DNA from: Diaporthe sp. PMI_573
Lineage: Eukaryota > Ascomycota > Sordariomycetes > Diaporthales > Diaporthaceae
Reading direction: 5' to 3'
Length of the DNA: 64,000 nt
NCBI GenBank assembly: GCA_021399435.1
Contig: JAJTUP010000066.1
Span: 1 to 64,000, forward strand
The translations under genes and the position numbers were made by a program. The stretch's first letter is position 1, and each line of letters opens with the position of its first letter. Below the pieces are notes generated by a model. The model saw only the letters and a list, made by a program, of their open reading frames with translations, was not told the DNA's origin and did not search any database. Shown piece after piece: positions 52,604-62,275 of the stretch.

Positions 52604-54177
52604 ATGAAACGCCAACGCGATGAGCAACAACAGCAGCAATTACAAACCCCAGAAACAATCCCCAAACCAGATAACTTCGGCTTTAATGCTGTTGAGAATC
52701 TCGGAATGCATGGCATCGCACCCACTTCAACAGTGCAACAACCCATAGGCGATAAAAACACCAGTGAGCAAACCAAAATGGAAATGTGAAGAAATATGGC
52801 ACTGATATATGATAAAGGTATGGATGGAGAGAGGAACGAGAGTGACGACACCTACGAAGCCTATGATGAAGGTTATGTTGGTGACGACATAAATAAGGGG
52901 AGCTATTCTCAAGATCTACCACTTGCGAGCCCCAAATTCACGGGTCTCGACTTATTGGGAATGACTGCATCACAAATTCATTCGGGAAACAACTCTTCAA
53001 CGCCCGACTCCTTCACAAGGAGCCCGTCTATTGGCGATTGCGCCGGTGCTTTTAGCGAGATGGAAAGCGCTCGAACAGACGTTTTAACGCTTCCTACTCC
53101 ATCCCCAAAGCACACTACTATGCCACAGTGCGATGATGCCATCACTAGCCGAAGAAAACGAGGTCACAAGGCAACTGAAGAAGACTGCGATGACCATCGC
53201 CTTCCTGAACGAAAGAAGTCACGACATACTGAAAGCATACCATCACCAGCTCTACCAGCCGGTGCATTCAACAGCAGCATCGCAACCCAACATGATAGCC
53301 CACTCGTCTGGGACAATGACCCAACGCACCCTGACAGCCTCGCTGCAATGGACGCGGACAATTCCATTATAGCACAGAGACGTACAGGTGCACACAGGCA
53401 GCGCTCGCCAGTCACAACGGAATTCACTTCACCTCTCCTTAATCGTTTCCCACAGCAATCCGGTTCCCAAATATCCAATCAGCCTTGCTTCCCTTCTACT
53501 GCCATCGCCACGGATAAGTCCCCATGTCATCACTGCGGTTGTTGTGCTGAAGCATTTTTACGGCTGAGCTGCGAAGTCCAGGCTCTCTCCGTGTTTGTTA
53601 GAGATTTCGCCACGAACAAACTCTCACGCATGGCAACGGTCAAGAAACAGAGCGGTTCTGCAGGCATAACAGACCAAAACCGCACAGCTGCGGCAAATGT
53701 AGGGCCATTGACCGCTGAGAAAGTTTCAGGCGACGACAACGATAGGCAGAACGAAAATGTTATTTCCAGCAACGGTGCAGCTGATCTTGAGGACGAGCGT
53801 TGGGAGCCTTTAGAAGAAAGACGTCTTTGCGCATGGCGTCGGGAGAAAATGACATGGGAATCGATTGCAGATAAACTGGGGCGAAGCGAGCTGGCCATCA
53901 AGCAAAAATGGTGACGGACAATGAAATCATCGAGAGTAGGAGCCCTCCAAGTTCGCAAAAGGAAAGTAACATCCTATCCCCGCTATTGTCAGAGGACGAT
54001 CAAACAGAATACGAGGTGGAGAAGATTTTGGATGTCAAAAAAATAGGAAGAGGCGGGCGGGTCCGTGTGAAATGGGCACACTTTGAACTTCCGACCTGGG
54101 AACCACTGAAAGAATTCCACGGGACCGAAGCACTGCTCGCCTATGAGAAGGAGCATGGGCAGATTTCAGGTCGATAA
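52604..54177 (+). pseudogene. Myb/SANT-like and chromodomain protein, copy B, broken
   Basis: From the ATG at 52604 the frame is Q/K/E-rich, meets TGA at 52787-52789, continues in phase from RNMALIYDKGMDGERNESDD, and passes a cysteine cluster (CHHCGCCAEAFLRLSCE). It reaches ERWEPLEERRLCAWRREKMT and IADKLGRSELAIKQKW, the counterpart of the Myb/SANT region of copy A, then stops at 53912-53914. One frame over, DQTEYEVEKILDVKKIGRGG and KWAHFELPTWEPLKEFHG give the chromodomain. N-terminal halves of A and B share little; the C-terminal third and 3' flank are clearly homologous. Confidence 0.7.
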
Positions 54178-54342
54178 GCGGACACAGGCTCTGCGGGGGT
54201 ACCATGACACATTACGGCTGATATACTTCCTCGTACATGTACAAAGTTGTCCCTGAATTTATAGTTGTCTGGAAAATATAATCACCAGGTTTATTGTCCC
54301 TGTACAGGACGGACTTTTTCAAATCGATGCGCTTGGGGCGCC

Positions 54343-54370
54343 GAGCAGCCATTTCGCCTCTCGGCAGTCC
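54343..54370. repeat. Conserved box 3
   Basis: CCGAGCAGCCATTTCGCCTC then TCGGCAGTCC, downstream of copy B and 30 bp before array 2, preceded by TTTCAAATCGATGCGCTTGG as in box 2. Confidence 0.75.
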
Positions 54371-54398
54371 CGTACCTGATCTGTTCTTATCCGCTGCT

Positions 54399-54780
54399 TA
54401 CGTACGTACCTTTTTCTGCCAATCAGTACGTATCTTTTTCTGCCAGTTAGTACGTACCTTTTTCTGCCAGTCAGTATGTACCTTTTGTTCTGCCAGTCAG
54501 TACGTATCTTGTTCTGCCAGTCAGTACGTATCTTTTTTCTGCCAGTCAGTACGTATCTTTTTCTGCCAGTCAATACGTATCTTTTTCTGCCAGTCAGTAC
54601 GTACCTTTTTTTCTGCCAGCCAGTACGTATCTTTTTCTGCCAGTCAGTACGTACCTTTTTTTCTGCCAGCCAGTACGTACCTTTTTTCTGCCAGTCAGTA
54701 CGTATCTTTTTCTGCCAGTTAGTACGTACCTTTTTTTCTCCCAGTCAGTGCGTATCTTGTTCTGCCAGTGAGTGCGTATA
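54399..54780 (+). repeat. Tandem array 2: about 15 units of 24-26 bp
   Basis: Units are TACGTAYC, a T-run of 4-7, then CTGCCAGTCAG (variants GTTAG, GCCAG). Same orientation and core as array 1 but more uniform. Since many units are 24 bp, all three frames stay open across it and give serine/valine/glutamine repeats that are not real genes. Confidence 0.88.
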
Positions 54781-55025
54781 TGTGGAAGGGGCTCCGTGGC
54801 GTGGATATGGAAATGCAGAAGCCCGCGTGGAATGGAATGGAATGGATATGGATCCACATTATGGATCCATATGTGGATTTCGTGGTATGGATTTGAACCC
54901 TGAGTTGAGAGGCCGGTGGCTGATGGCATACCACGTTGTATATTACCATATTCTTCGCTGGAAATACCTGCTGGCTCGATACCAGCGGGACACGTCGGTG
55001 TGCCATCATCCATGCCTGGAGGAGG

Positions 55026-55457
55026 TCAATAATTGTTCTTGTGGTGAGTGAACTGGGAACAAATCTCACGGCGTCGTTTTGGTCTCCGCACAGCTCCTCT
55101 CTGAGGTGTTTCGGGATTCCAGGCATTTAACTTCTCCTTGACAGCCAAGTCGCTCTCGATTGCAGCTGCCACTCGAGAAGCCAGTGCCTTTTTGCTCTGT
55201 GGTGTCGCGTTCTCGAGCAGGGCGATGATGTGGGCTCGTTCTGATTTACCGGGGAAGGCCTCTTGCTGTACTGATTCGCGCTTTGCAAGGATGTAGGCTA
55301 CCCACGCTCCGAACCCTGCCTGCAGGAACATGTATGCCGTAGAGTCAGGCGCTTGCTGAGCTTCGCTAAGGAGGTCCTTCAGCCGGTAGGGGGAACGGTG
55401 GTAATCCTTAATTTTTTGAAAAAGTGGACTGAAGTTCGTGGATTGAAGAGGGTCCAT
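55026..55457 (-). CDS. Small helical hypothetical protein
   Basis: An ATG at 55457-55455 gives 143 residues. MDPLQSTNFSPLFQKIKDYH is followed by a helical body (TAYMFLQAGFGAWVAYILAK, SKKALASRVAAAIESDLAVK) and a basic C-terminus (RRPKRRREI), perhaps a nuclear signal. No signal peptide. Not recognised. The frame is uninterrupted, which favours a real gene. Confidence 0.5.
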   Translation of the reverse strand: MDPLQSTNFSPLFQKIKDYHRSPYRLKDLLSEAQQAPDSTAYMFLQAGFGAWVAYILAKRESVQQEAFPGKSERAHIIALLENATPQSKKALASRVAAAIESDLAVKEKLNAWNPETPQRGAVRRPKRRREICSQFTHHKNNY

Positions 55458-56347
55458 ACTTTTCAGGCTCAATTCGAGCGCTTATACTGTAATGTACTGA
55501 ATAAGGGTGGTTGTACTTTGGAAAGCGGAAGCGGTGGTTAAAAGAGGATTGAACGCTGGTTTCGGGATCCGAACTCTCAAGTTCGATTCAAGGCAGCTTG
55601 CTCGTCCAAGTGGGGTTCGCCGGAGTCAGCAAGTCGATACCTACGAGGGAAAGCCGGCTCGTCTGCTCACATCGGTCGTGCACATACAGAGTGTCCTGAT
55701 TGGCTCCCTTGTATGCTGGTATGCACGCCGACCTGTAGGCCCTGCCCCGAATGGAACGTCAAAGCAAGCACAGGCACCTGCACCAGCTGACTGTGAATGA
55801 TGGGCGCATCCTTGCAATATCGCCGCGGGACCAGGCATTCATTTGAAACTACTGCTCCTGTATCGCGTCTTGGTTGCACGGTGGTTGGCGATCAGGAGGT
55901 GATCCTGTGGGTCTCCGCCTCCAGCCTCGTCGCCAGGGTAGAGCGCAACATGCTGCGTTCCTGCCAATTTGACCCATGCGATCCCGGTAGCTGGGGTTTC
56001 CCAAATTCTGGCGTCATTTTTCACGGTAGGTGGAGTTTCGCTTGCACACAGATCGGCCGCAGCCCTGCCACGCACGTTGCCTAAATTTCCCTCCCCGGGA
56101 ATTTTTCGAAACCCTACTCAGAAACCGCGAATTTCCCCACGTTCTGCCAGAACTCGCTTATAATTTTGCTAGCTATGCTGAAAGTGTCTGTCTCGATGAT
56201 CAGCAATGATGAATAGCCGGGCCAAAACGAACTTGACTCTGTAATGAGTTTGCTAGAAATGCGGTTGCGTCCGGGACTGAGGGACGTAAGAAATTGAGGG
56301 ACGTCAGAAATTGAGGGATACAAAAATATAGCCTATCCCCTGTCAAC
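55458..56347. other. Intergenic
   Basis: No gene recognised. Three tandem hits of GAGGGAC/GAAATTGAGGGA occur near 56278-56316. Confidence 0.45.
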
Positions 56348-56824
56348 ATGGATGTGTTGGTTGGTGGAACCTATGATCACCAGCAACTCTTAGACCATTT
56401 AAAAAGCTTGCGGGCGGGGCTGGAAAAAAGCCAGGAACCATCCAACCGTAGCTTTGAACTGGAGATGGGTGCAAACGAGTCATTTGTGGATTACTTTACC
56501 AAAGTCCAGAAGTTGCTTTCCCAGGGCGAGGCAGCAAACTGGGATGATCAAGAAAAGATGAAGTACCTTGAACGTGGCCTTCAGTCCAGCGCAATTGGGC
56601 AGCTGCTCAAGGTTCAGCTCGAACCCCCCAAGACATACTCAGGAATGGTGAGCGCCTGCGTTCGGCTGGATTCAATGTCTCGGGATGCGATTGGCAAATT
56701 GGGCAGGTCAGAGCCTGAGGATATAAGTGAAGGGATACTGTCGGAAGATGAAGATGACCAGAGTGTGCCTGATGAGTCACAAGACCAGCACCAAGGGGAA
56801 GTTAGGGACTCCGAAAGCGAGTGA
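56348..56824 (+). pseudogene. Retrotransposon gag-like fragment
   Basis: An ATG at 56348 gives 158 residues. SFVDYFTKVQKLLSQGEAAN, WDDQEKMKYLERGLQSS and TYSGMVSACVRLDSM follow the helical capsid pattern of LTR-retrotransposon gag (S-x-x-x-Y-x3-F ... K-x3-F/Y-L-x-G-L). The end is acidic and no zinc knuckle follows. Its right end abuts the truncated membrane gene, so insertion or rearrangement probably cut that gene. Confidence 0.5.
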
Positions 56825-56861
56825 TATTGATGGGTCCAGCGGGACCTTACCCGTTGTCGCA

Positions 56862-57519
56862 CCTTGCGAATTCGAATTGAGATGATGATGAGGCTAATAT
56901 CGAGGAGCACAACCAGGACATTGACGAGGATGAGCTGTCGGATGACTTTGCGCGTCGCGATCTTTTTCATGGCAAAGATGGGCTCGAGTCCACGAGATGC
57001 TTCCCAGATGTAAAGACCGGAGATGATGGATTCTTGGATGGAGAACCCCGCGAGTTGGACACGCTCGTAGATGTCAAATGCGGGAAGAAACCGATTGGAT
57101 TCTCGAGTGTTGCTACCGAGAAATAAGACTGTAACCGGGATGTGAAGGATGCAGAAATTAATGATGATCATAATCAGCACCCAGCGGATTTTGGCTCTAT
57201 CCGAGACGATGAGATGGAGGCGAGAGTAGAGAACGACAGACTGGCCAGTGACAATGCCATACCAACCGATGCACGTCAGAACAGCCAGTGGAAAGTTTGG
57301 CCCGAGACTGTAGTAGCGTAGCAACACCACTATCGAGTGAAGTACAATTCCCAGTGTCGCCGTAACCATGCTCCAGAAATAGAGCCCGTCGTGGCGCTTA
57401 AAGCGATAGAGCAGCGAGATGAGGATTTCGACGCAGTTATAACACGCAATCGCGAAAAAGCCGGCAATTATCATATCGACCGGCAACGACGCCGTGATGG
57501 GACCTGTTTCCCCGGCCAT
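56862..57519 (-). pseudogene. Seven-TM fungal integral membrane protein, C-terminus lost
   Basis: From the ATG at 57519-57517 (MAGETGPITASLPVDMIIAG) there are at least six hydrophobic segments, with YNCVEILISLLYRFKRHDGL, FWSMVTATLGIVLHSIVVLL, GIVTGQSVVLYSRLHLIV and SGLYIWEASRGLEP. This matches a conserved fungal seven-helix family (DUF7703 type, as I recall), related in layout to the PTH11-like proteins. The last helix (LVNVLVVLLDISLIIIS) runs into unrelated S/R-rich sequence antisense to the gag fragment. Probably non-functional. Confidence 0.55.
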
Positions 57520-58291
57520 CTTGGCTGCCGTCGGACCTGGATAGGGAGGACCAAGCTGGTCATGGCACAATGGGGAGAATGGCAAGAAAAAATGAATGAG
57601 AAGCACCGGAGAAAGAGTTGTTGATGGAGGCGAAGAAATGAGGCTTGGATGCGCTGCCGGAGCAATGGTATAAGAACCCTCTTGAAAGCCCCTCAGGAGC
57701 TTGTCCTCTGGAGCTCCCCAGCTCCCCCCATGCTAAGCCCATTATGATTGCATTGCGACGGCACTGCGGGCTCCCCGAGACTTGCAAGTATTCTCCTTTG
57801 TCATTCGTGGCTGATGGCATTGGTCAGCTTGACAGCCCCCCGCATGAGGTAACTTTGCTAACTGGCACAGGGGGTCGGTAATGCAGAGCATTGACATTTT
57901 CAACGTTGTCAGTATCGGGGAGGGTTGGGTGTCGATGAGGAGGCAGGTCGTGGCTCGAGGTCGTGGCTATGGGGATGTCGGCGTATCTGTCTCTATCAGC
58001 AAGTCAAGTCAGCATTGTCAGTTGGGCCAGCTGGCGGCAGCCGGTCCGGTCCGGTCCAGTCCAGTCCTGTGTCGTAGTCGCAGTCCTTGGATGGTCCAGT
58101 GCACTATGACGATTTCCTTCGGTTTTATTACATACGACACATTTGCAACTCTGATAACGACCACATTCCAGCCTTGACTCGCGTCAAGCCCTGTAATGGT
58201 TGATTGAAGGTAGCGAACAATACTCAAGGTTTGATTACAGGGGATCAAACATCAGGATTACTCGCGGAAAATGAGTCAGTGAAGCTTTCGG
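57520..58291. other. Intergenic
   Basis: No gene recognised. A GGTCC/AGTCC pentamer repeat (CCGGTCCGGTCCAGTCCAGTC) lies near 58040-58060. Confidence 0.5.
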
Positions 58292-59535
58292 TCAGCGTCC
58301 GTGCCTCAAAGCAGCGCACTCGGCGTCGACATTCTCCTCGAAGGCCTCAAGAATGTACTTGTCCTTCTCTTCTAGCACTTGCTCCTGCGCGTCACTTTTG
58401 GCCATATGCCTCAACCTGCCACCGATACCCGCTATATTAAGCGGGCCCGTCTTGCGTAGGTCATGGCTCATCATGTAATTCTACGTCGCGCCTGCCGCAT
58501 AGGGCCATTCTCCGTTGTCGCTGGTGATGTTTCGATGGCCAGACGTTTCGTTCGCATGTGGGGATAGGAAGTTTGTGCAGAATCTGAGGGAGATATACTG
58601 TAAGGGCCATGTTGTCACTGGCGCGCCGTCATGGCAAGGCAAATGTCCACCCTTGGTTAAGGGGGTCGCCTTGAGCATTGCGTTCTCGAGGCTCATCTCT
58701 TGGAGATCGCGTTGCAACCTCTCGTTCTCGGACGCAAGCTCGCGCTGTGCGGCTTCCAGGGAGGCAAGCTTTGCCTCGAAGTCTTTGACATGCTGCGCTT
58801 TACGCTTTCTGAAGGCTCGCTGACTGCAACAGTGGGCAAGAAGTCAGCATATACAAGTGCAGATAACCGAGGCACAGTGCAATAGAGGGAAACTGTTATC
58901 CTCCCCCTTTTCACAGCAGGAAGAGGATGTATCGGCTCCTGCAGGGCAGTTCGATAGCGGTAGCACTTACGCAGCACGATTCTGAGCCCTGCGCCTCGAC
59001 TGGGAAAGTGTGAGGTCGTCTTTCTCTGCTGTAGGTGACCCTTTGTGGCCAGAGTCAGGATTCGAAAGTGGCTCCGGCGTGGTACTCTGGCGCAATTTAA
59101 CCACCGGAAATGGCTTTACCATGGCGGCGGCAGCAATGTCTACACCGCCGTGTATAATCCATTGGCCATTATGACCAACACGATATCGGTTCGTCGAAGT
59201 GGAGGGCCCAAAACGAGCAGGCGTCGGATCGCACCCGGCTGCGCATGGATCGAAATTCTGGAATTGCTCCGGATGGTAGTCGAAGGGATCCTAAGTCAGG
59301 GATGCGTTAGTAATGTGAGCCAGAAACGCCAGGAACATGCGATCTAGCATGCAGATGGAAACGAGCAGAACACGGAAAGGATTAGCAGGGTCAAAGGGTG
59401 GATCAATTACAAGTACAAAAGAGACGAATAATGATAGCTGTTGAAGACTGACCGATGGCGATGTGGTGCTTAAGTCCTTGGGGCTAGCGGAATCGGAATG
59501 TGAGGGCGTCAGAAGAGAAATTCTCGTGGGAACAC
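58292..59535 (-). pseudogene. Yap-type bZIP transcription factor, 5' end missing and one TAG
   Basis: Exons: about 59535-59453, 59290-58971 and 58823-58292, with introns of 162 and 147 bp. The basic region spans the second junction: SQSRRRAQNRAA then QRAFRKRKAQHV, the Yap/Pap1 signature, followed by a zipper (LASLEAAQRELASENERLQR). N-terminal DPFDYHPEQFQNFDPCAAG is typical. A TAG at 58481-58483 interrupts the C-terminal region, which goes on in frame (NYMMSHDLRKTGPLN). Exon 1 has no ATG: the sequence changes at about 59536 into the TPR-CHAT gene on the other strand. Confidence 0.75.
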
Positions 59536-59536
59536 C

Positions 59537-61431
59537 CCGCTAGATCATCCGGGCCGGTCGGTGTTAAAACATAACCTAGGAAATCGTCTAGGGAACAGGT
59601 ACTCACGGACTAGAGGGATGGCAGACCTCGACGAAGCTGTCCGAGCAGGACGAGAAGCCATCGATGCTACCCCGTCAGATCATCGGGACCGGGCTATGCT
59701 CGCGAATAACCTCGGAGCTCATCTAAGAAACCGATACTGGCGGATCAGAGCGATAGCTGACCTAAAGGAAGCCAAAGAATGCTTCCTCGTTGCCTTGCGT
59801 CACTCCACCTCCGCTGTGAGCTTACGTGTCGCAGCCGGCCGTCATTTTCTGTCATCCCCAGGCATACTTCAAGATCGACAAGCATACGCCATTGCCAAAA
59901 CAACGGTCGACTTGATTCCCTTATTGACGCCCCATTCTCTGCAGAACTCAGACAAGACACACCTCCTCTCCGCCGCTGTCAGACTGTCGTCGGACGCGGC
60001 AGCCGTTGCCCTTCATGCTAATAGAGGCCCTGCTGCTGCAATCGAACTGCTTGAAACTGGTCGTGGTGTCATCGCGGGAGCTCTCTTTGAGCAATCCGAC
60101 GTTTCTGCTTTTGAACACAGTCATCCCGACCTCGCACGTTCCTTATCGACTTGCGAGATCGATTACACTCCCTTGCTACAGTCGAGCGCCTCACTGCGAC
60201 CGTAGAGACGGAAGGCGGTCGGCGCCGCGATGCTGGACCCCAACTTGCCACTCTTCTTAAGACAATCCGGTCCAAGTCTGGTTTAGGGCGATTCCTGCTC
60301 TCCGCATCGGAAGCCGATATGCTTAAGGCTGCACAGCCCGGTCCGATCGTCGTCCTAAATGTGAGCCGGTACCGCTGCGATGCTTTGCTCATTGAGCAGT
60401 CCAGCATCCGATTGCTAGAGCTGCCACAGCTCTCTCGAGACGCCATCAACGACCATGTCCGGGAACTTAAAAGTCTTGTCACGCTCGGGTGGCTCTGGGA
60501 TGATATCGTCTGTCCTGTTCTTAATTCTCTCGGTTTTACTGAGCCTCCGCCGGACGGTCAGTGGCCGCACGTGTGGTGGGTTCCCACCGGCACACTGACC
60601 CAGTTTCCACTCCATGCCGCGGGACACCATCTGAGGCGCACCGGCGAGACGGCGCTAGACAGGGTCGTCTCATCCTACGCCTCGTCTGTCAAGGCGATCC
60701 TTCATAGTCGCCGACGACAACATCGATCGACGGCAACCGGGGAGTCCCGAAATGCTGTTGTCGTTGCCATGCAGGACACACCAAAGCGAAACCCGCTCGA
60801 ATATGCGAGCGACGAGGTTGATGCGGTAGTGGCTGTCTGCGAGTCAATGGGGTTGCCACATGACCGGCCTCGACCGTGCAAGGCCGACGTCTCGTCGGCC
60901 TTAGAGACCTGCAGGATATTCCACTTTGCCGGCCACGGCAGCACGCATCCCACAGAACCGTTACAGAGTCATTTGCTCCTCAATGATTGGGCCCGGGAGC
61001 CATTCACGGTGGCAAGCCTCCTGGAGATCAACCTCACCTCGAAGCCGCCATTCCTTACCTACCTCTCGGCATGCGGGACGGGTCAGATCCTAGATGAGGG
61101 GTCTGTTGACGAGAGCATCCATCTAGCTAATGCTTGCCAGTTGGCAGGGTTTCGTCACGTGGTCGGCACGCTTTGGAGCGTCGATGACAGGTTATGTGTG
61201 GACATGGCGAGAATGACGTATGAGTTTCTGCGGGATGAAGAGATCGGGGACGAATCGATAAGCCGGGGGCTTCACCGGGCCACTAGGACGCTCCGAGACC
61301 AGTGGGTGAAAGGCGAGGATACTGGGGGCGCAAAGTCATGGTCGCCTGAAACAGAGAGGGACGCTGAATTGAGAGAGGGGTCGGAGCCGAGGCGGCCGTT
61401 CTGGGTTCCTTATGTTCACTACGGCCTTTGA
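59537..61431 (+). pseudogene. TPR-CHAT protein, N-terminus missing and one frameshift
   Basis: The open frame begins mid-repeat (TPLDHPGRSVLKHNLGNRLG) and has two TPR units (ADLDEAVRAGREAIDATPSD, NNLGAHLRNRYWR). Near 60150 the frame shifts by one base and continues as LRDRLHSLATVERLTATV. The CHAT protease domain follows: WWVPTGTLTQFPLHAAGHH, the catalytic His in FHFAGHGSTHP (codon 60934-60936) and Cys in YLSACGTGQ (codon 61072-61074), then LANACQLAGFRHVVGTLWSV. CHAT proteins are caspase-like peptidases, in several systems triggers of regulated cell death. Both catalytic residues are intact, but the start and the single-base shift make this copy inactive as it stands. Confidence 0.75.
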
Positions 61432-61609
61432 TTCGGGAGTAGTATGTTGCCCAAACTTACCGGTGTGGGGTTGATACATAATCTAAAGCTTCCTGATACC
61501 CTACAGCTTGAACGTCTCCGCCAATGGCGAAGAAGGATAGCTATCATATGACCGTCAAGAGGACACTCAGTTGCAGTCTTGCTATCTACACTCTCCTTTG
61601 TGTAGGAGG

Positions 61610-61740
61610 GTCTGGTTTGGTAGTGTTTTCGACTAGCAAGCGGCTCAAAAGGGGTTTAGTATGTGATATCGGCCAAAGACCAGTTGCCTTCCACCTGCCC
61701 CGTATATTCTGGCTTGAAAGGCCTTGATTTCGAGATTTCT
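61610..61740 (-). pseudogene. C-terminal scrap of a pogo-type transposase
   Basis: The minus strand reads QNIRGRWKATGLWPISHTKP then LLSRLLVEN, matching the block NIRSGWRATGLWPVSKHRA of the intact pogo transposase. No other part of that element is present. Confidence 0.55.
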
Positions 61741-61841
61741 GGTAATAACTGGAGGAATACTTTCTTTCCGACGGTTATTGCGGTAGTAAGGAGCTATTTA
61801 TGGATATGGCCAGGGCACGGCTAGGACATAGCCGAGACAGA

Positions 61842-62275
61842 CTAGACGCACTCGCCACATGCACCGCCCATGAAGCCATTGACCGTACGGCACTCACGGA
61901 ACTTGAGCTCGAGGCGCTCATGTCGGGCGCAACGGTTTACGCAACGGACTTGAACTTGACCGCGTGACTGAATTAGGATCGCGCGAGAGTAGCCCTCGCG
62001 ACGCAGGATCTTCGCGATAATGTCCATGTGCGTCTCGTTACCCGACGCTCGGAGGAGGACGTCCTGGGAAGGCAGCGCGGCGACGCGACGCTCGGCATCC
62101 TAAGGAGTGTCAGCTTTACGTACGACGAGTAAGGAAAGGAAATGAGTCGTAAGTTGATGCAGAGATTCTGCAGGCACGCGCGATTCAGAAAGTTGCCGGT
62201 CGGGACCCGCACGTAGTGAACCTCGCCGATGACGACGTCCGCCATGGGACCAAAGATGGGGGCGAAGGCAGCCAT
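61842..62275 (-). CDS. DUF3716-like cysteine-motif protein, two exons
   Basis: The first exon from ATG 62275 starts MAAFAPIFGPMADVVIGEVH then YVRVPTGNFLNR. A downstream exon (up to about 62102, after CTCCTTAG) reads DAERRVAALPSQDVLLRASG, MDIIAKILRREGYSRAILIQ and ends VRCVNRCARHERLELKFREC ... GFMGGACGECV. The spacing C-x3-C ... C-x7-(F)-x-GAC-x2-C is the fungal DUF3716 pattern, probably metal-binding. The donor of the intron is not certain (a GTGCGG or GTGCCT are candidates), so the join is tentative. Confidence 0.5.

Noticed and set aside
54294..55051. Long open frames coding for Tyr/Val/Ser/Cys-rich repeats
   Set aside because: They arise because the repeat unit is mostly 24 bp and lacks stops; all three frames are open alike and the peptide is a translation of the array.
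55560..55600. tRNA-like T-arm (GTTCGATTC)
   Set aside because: No acceptor, D or anticodon stem could be paired around it; the match is a short word only.
15680..58483. Reassignment of TAG to an amino acid
   Set aside because: Normal genes here end in TAG (hAT-2 and the small three-exon gene), and each internal TAG is explained by one C-to-T change in CpA.
59541..59600. A bidirectional promoter between the bZIP and TPR-CHAT genes
   Set aside because: Both coding frames run right up to the junction and neither has an N-terminus, so this is a breakpoint and not a shared promoter.
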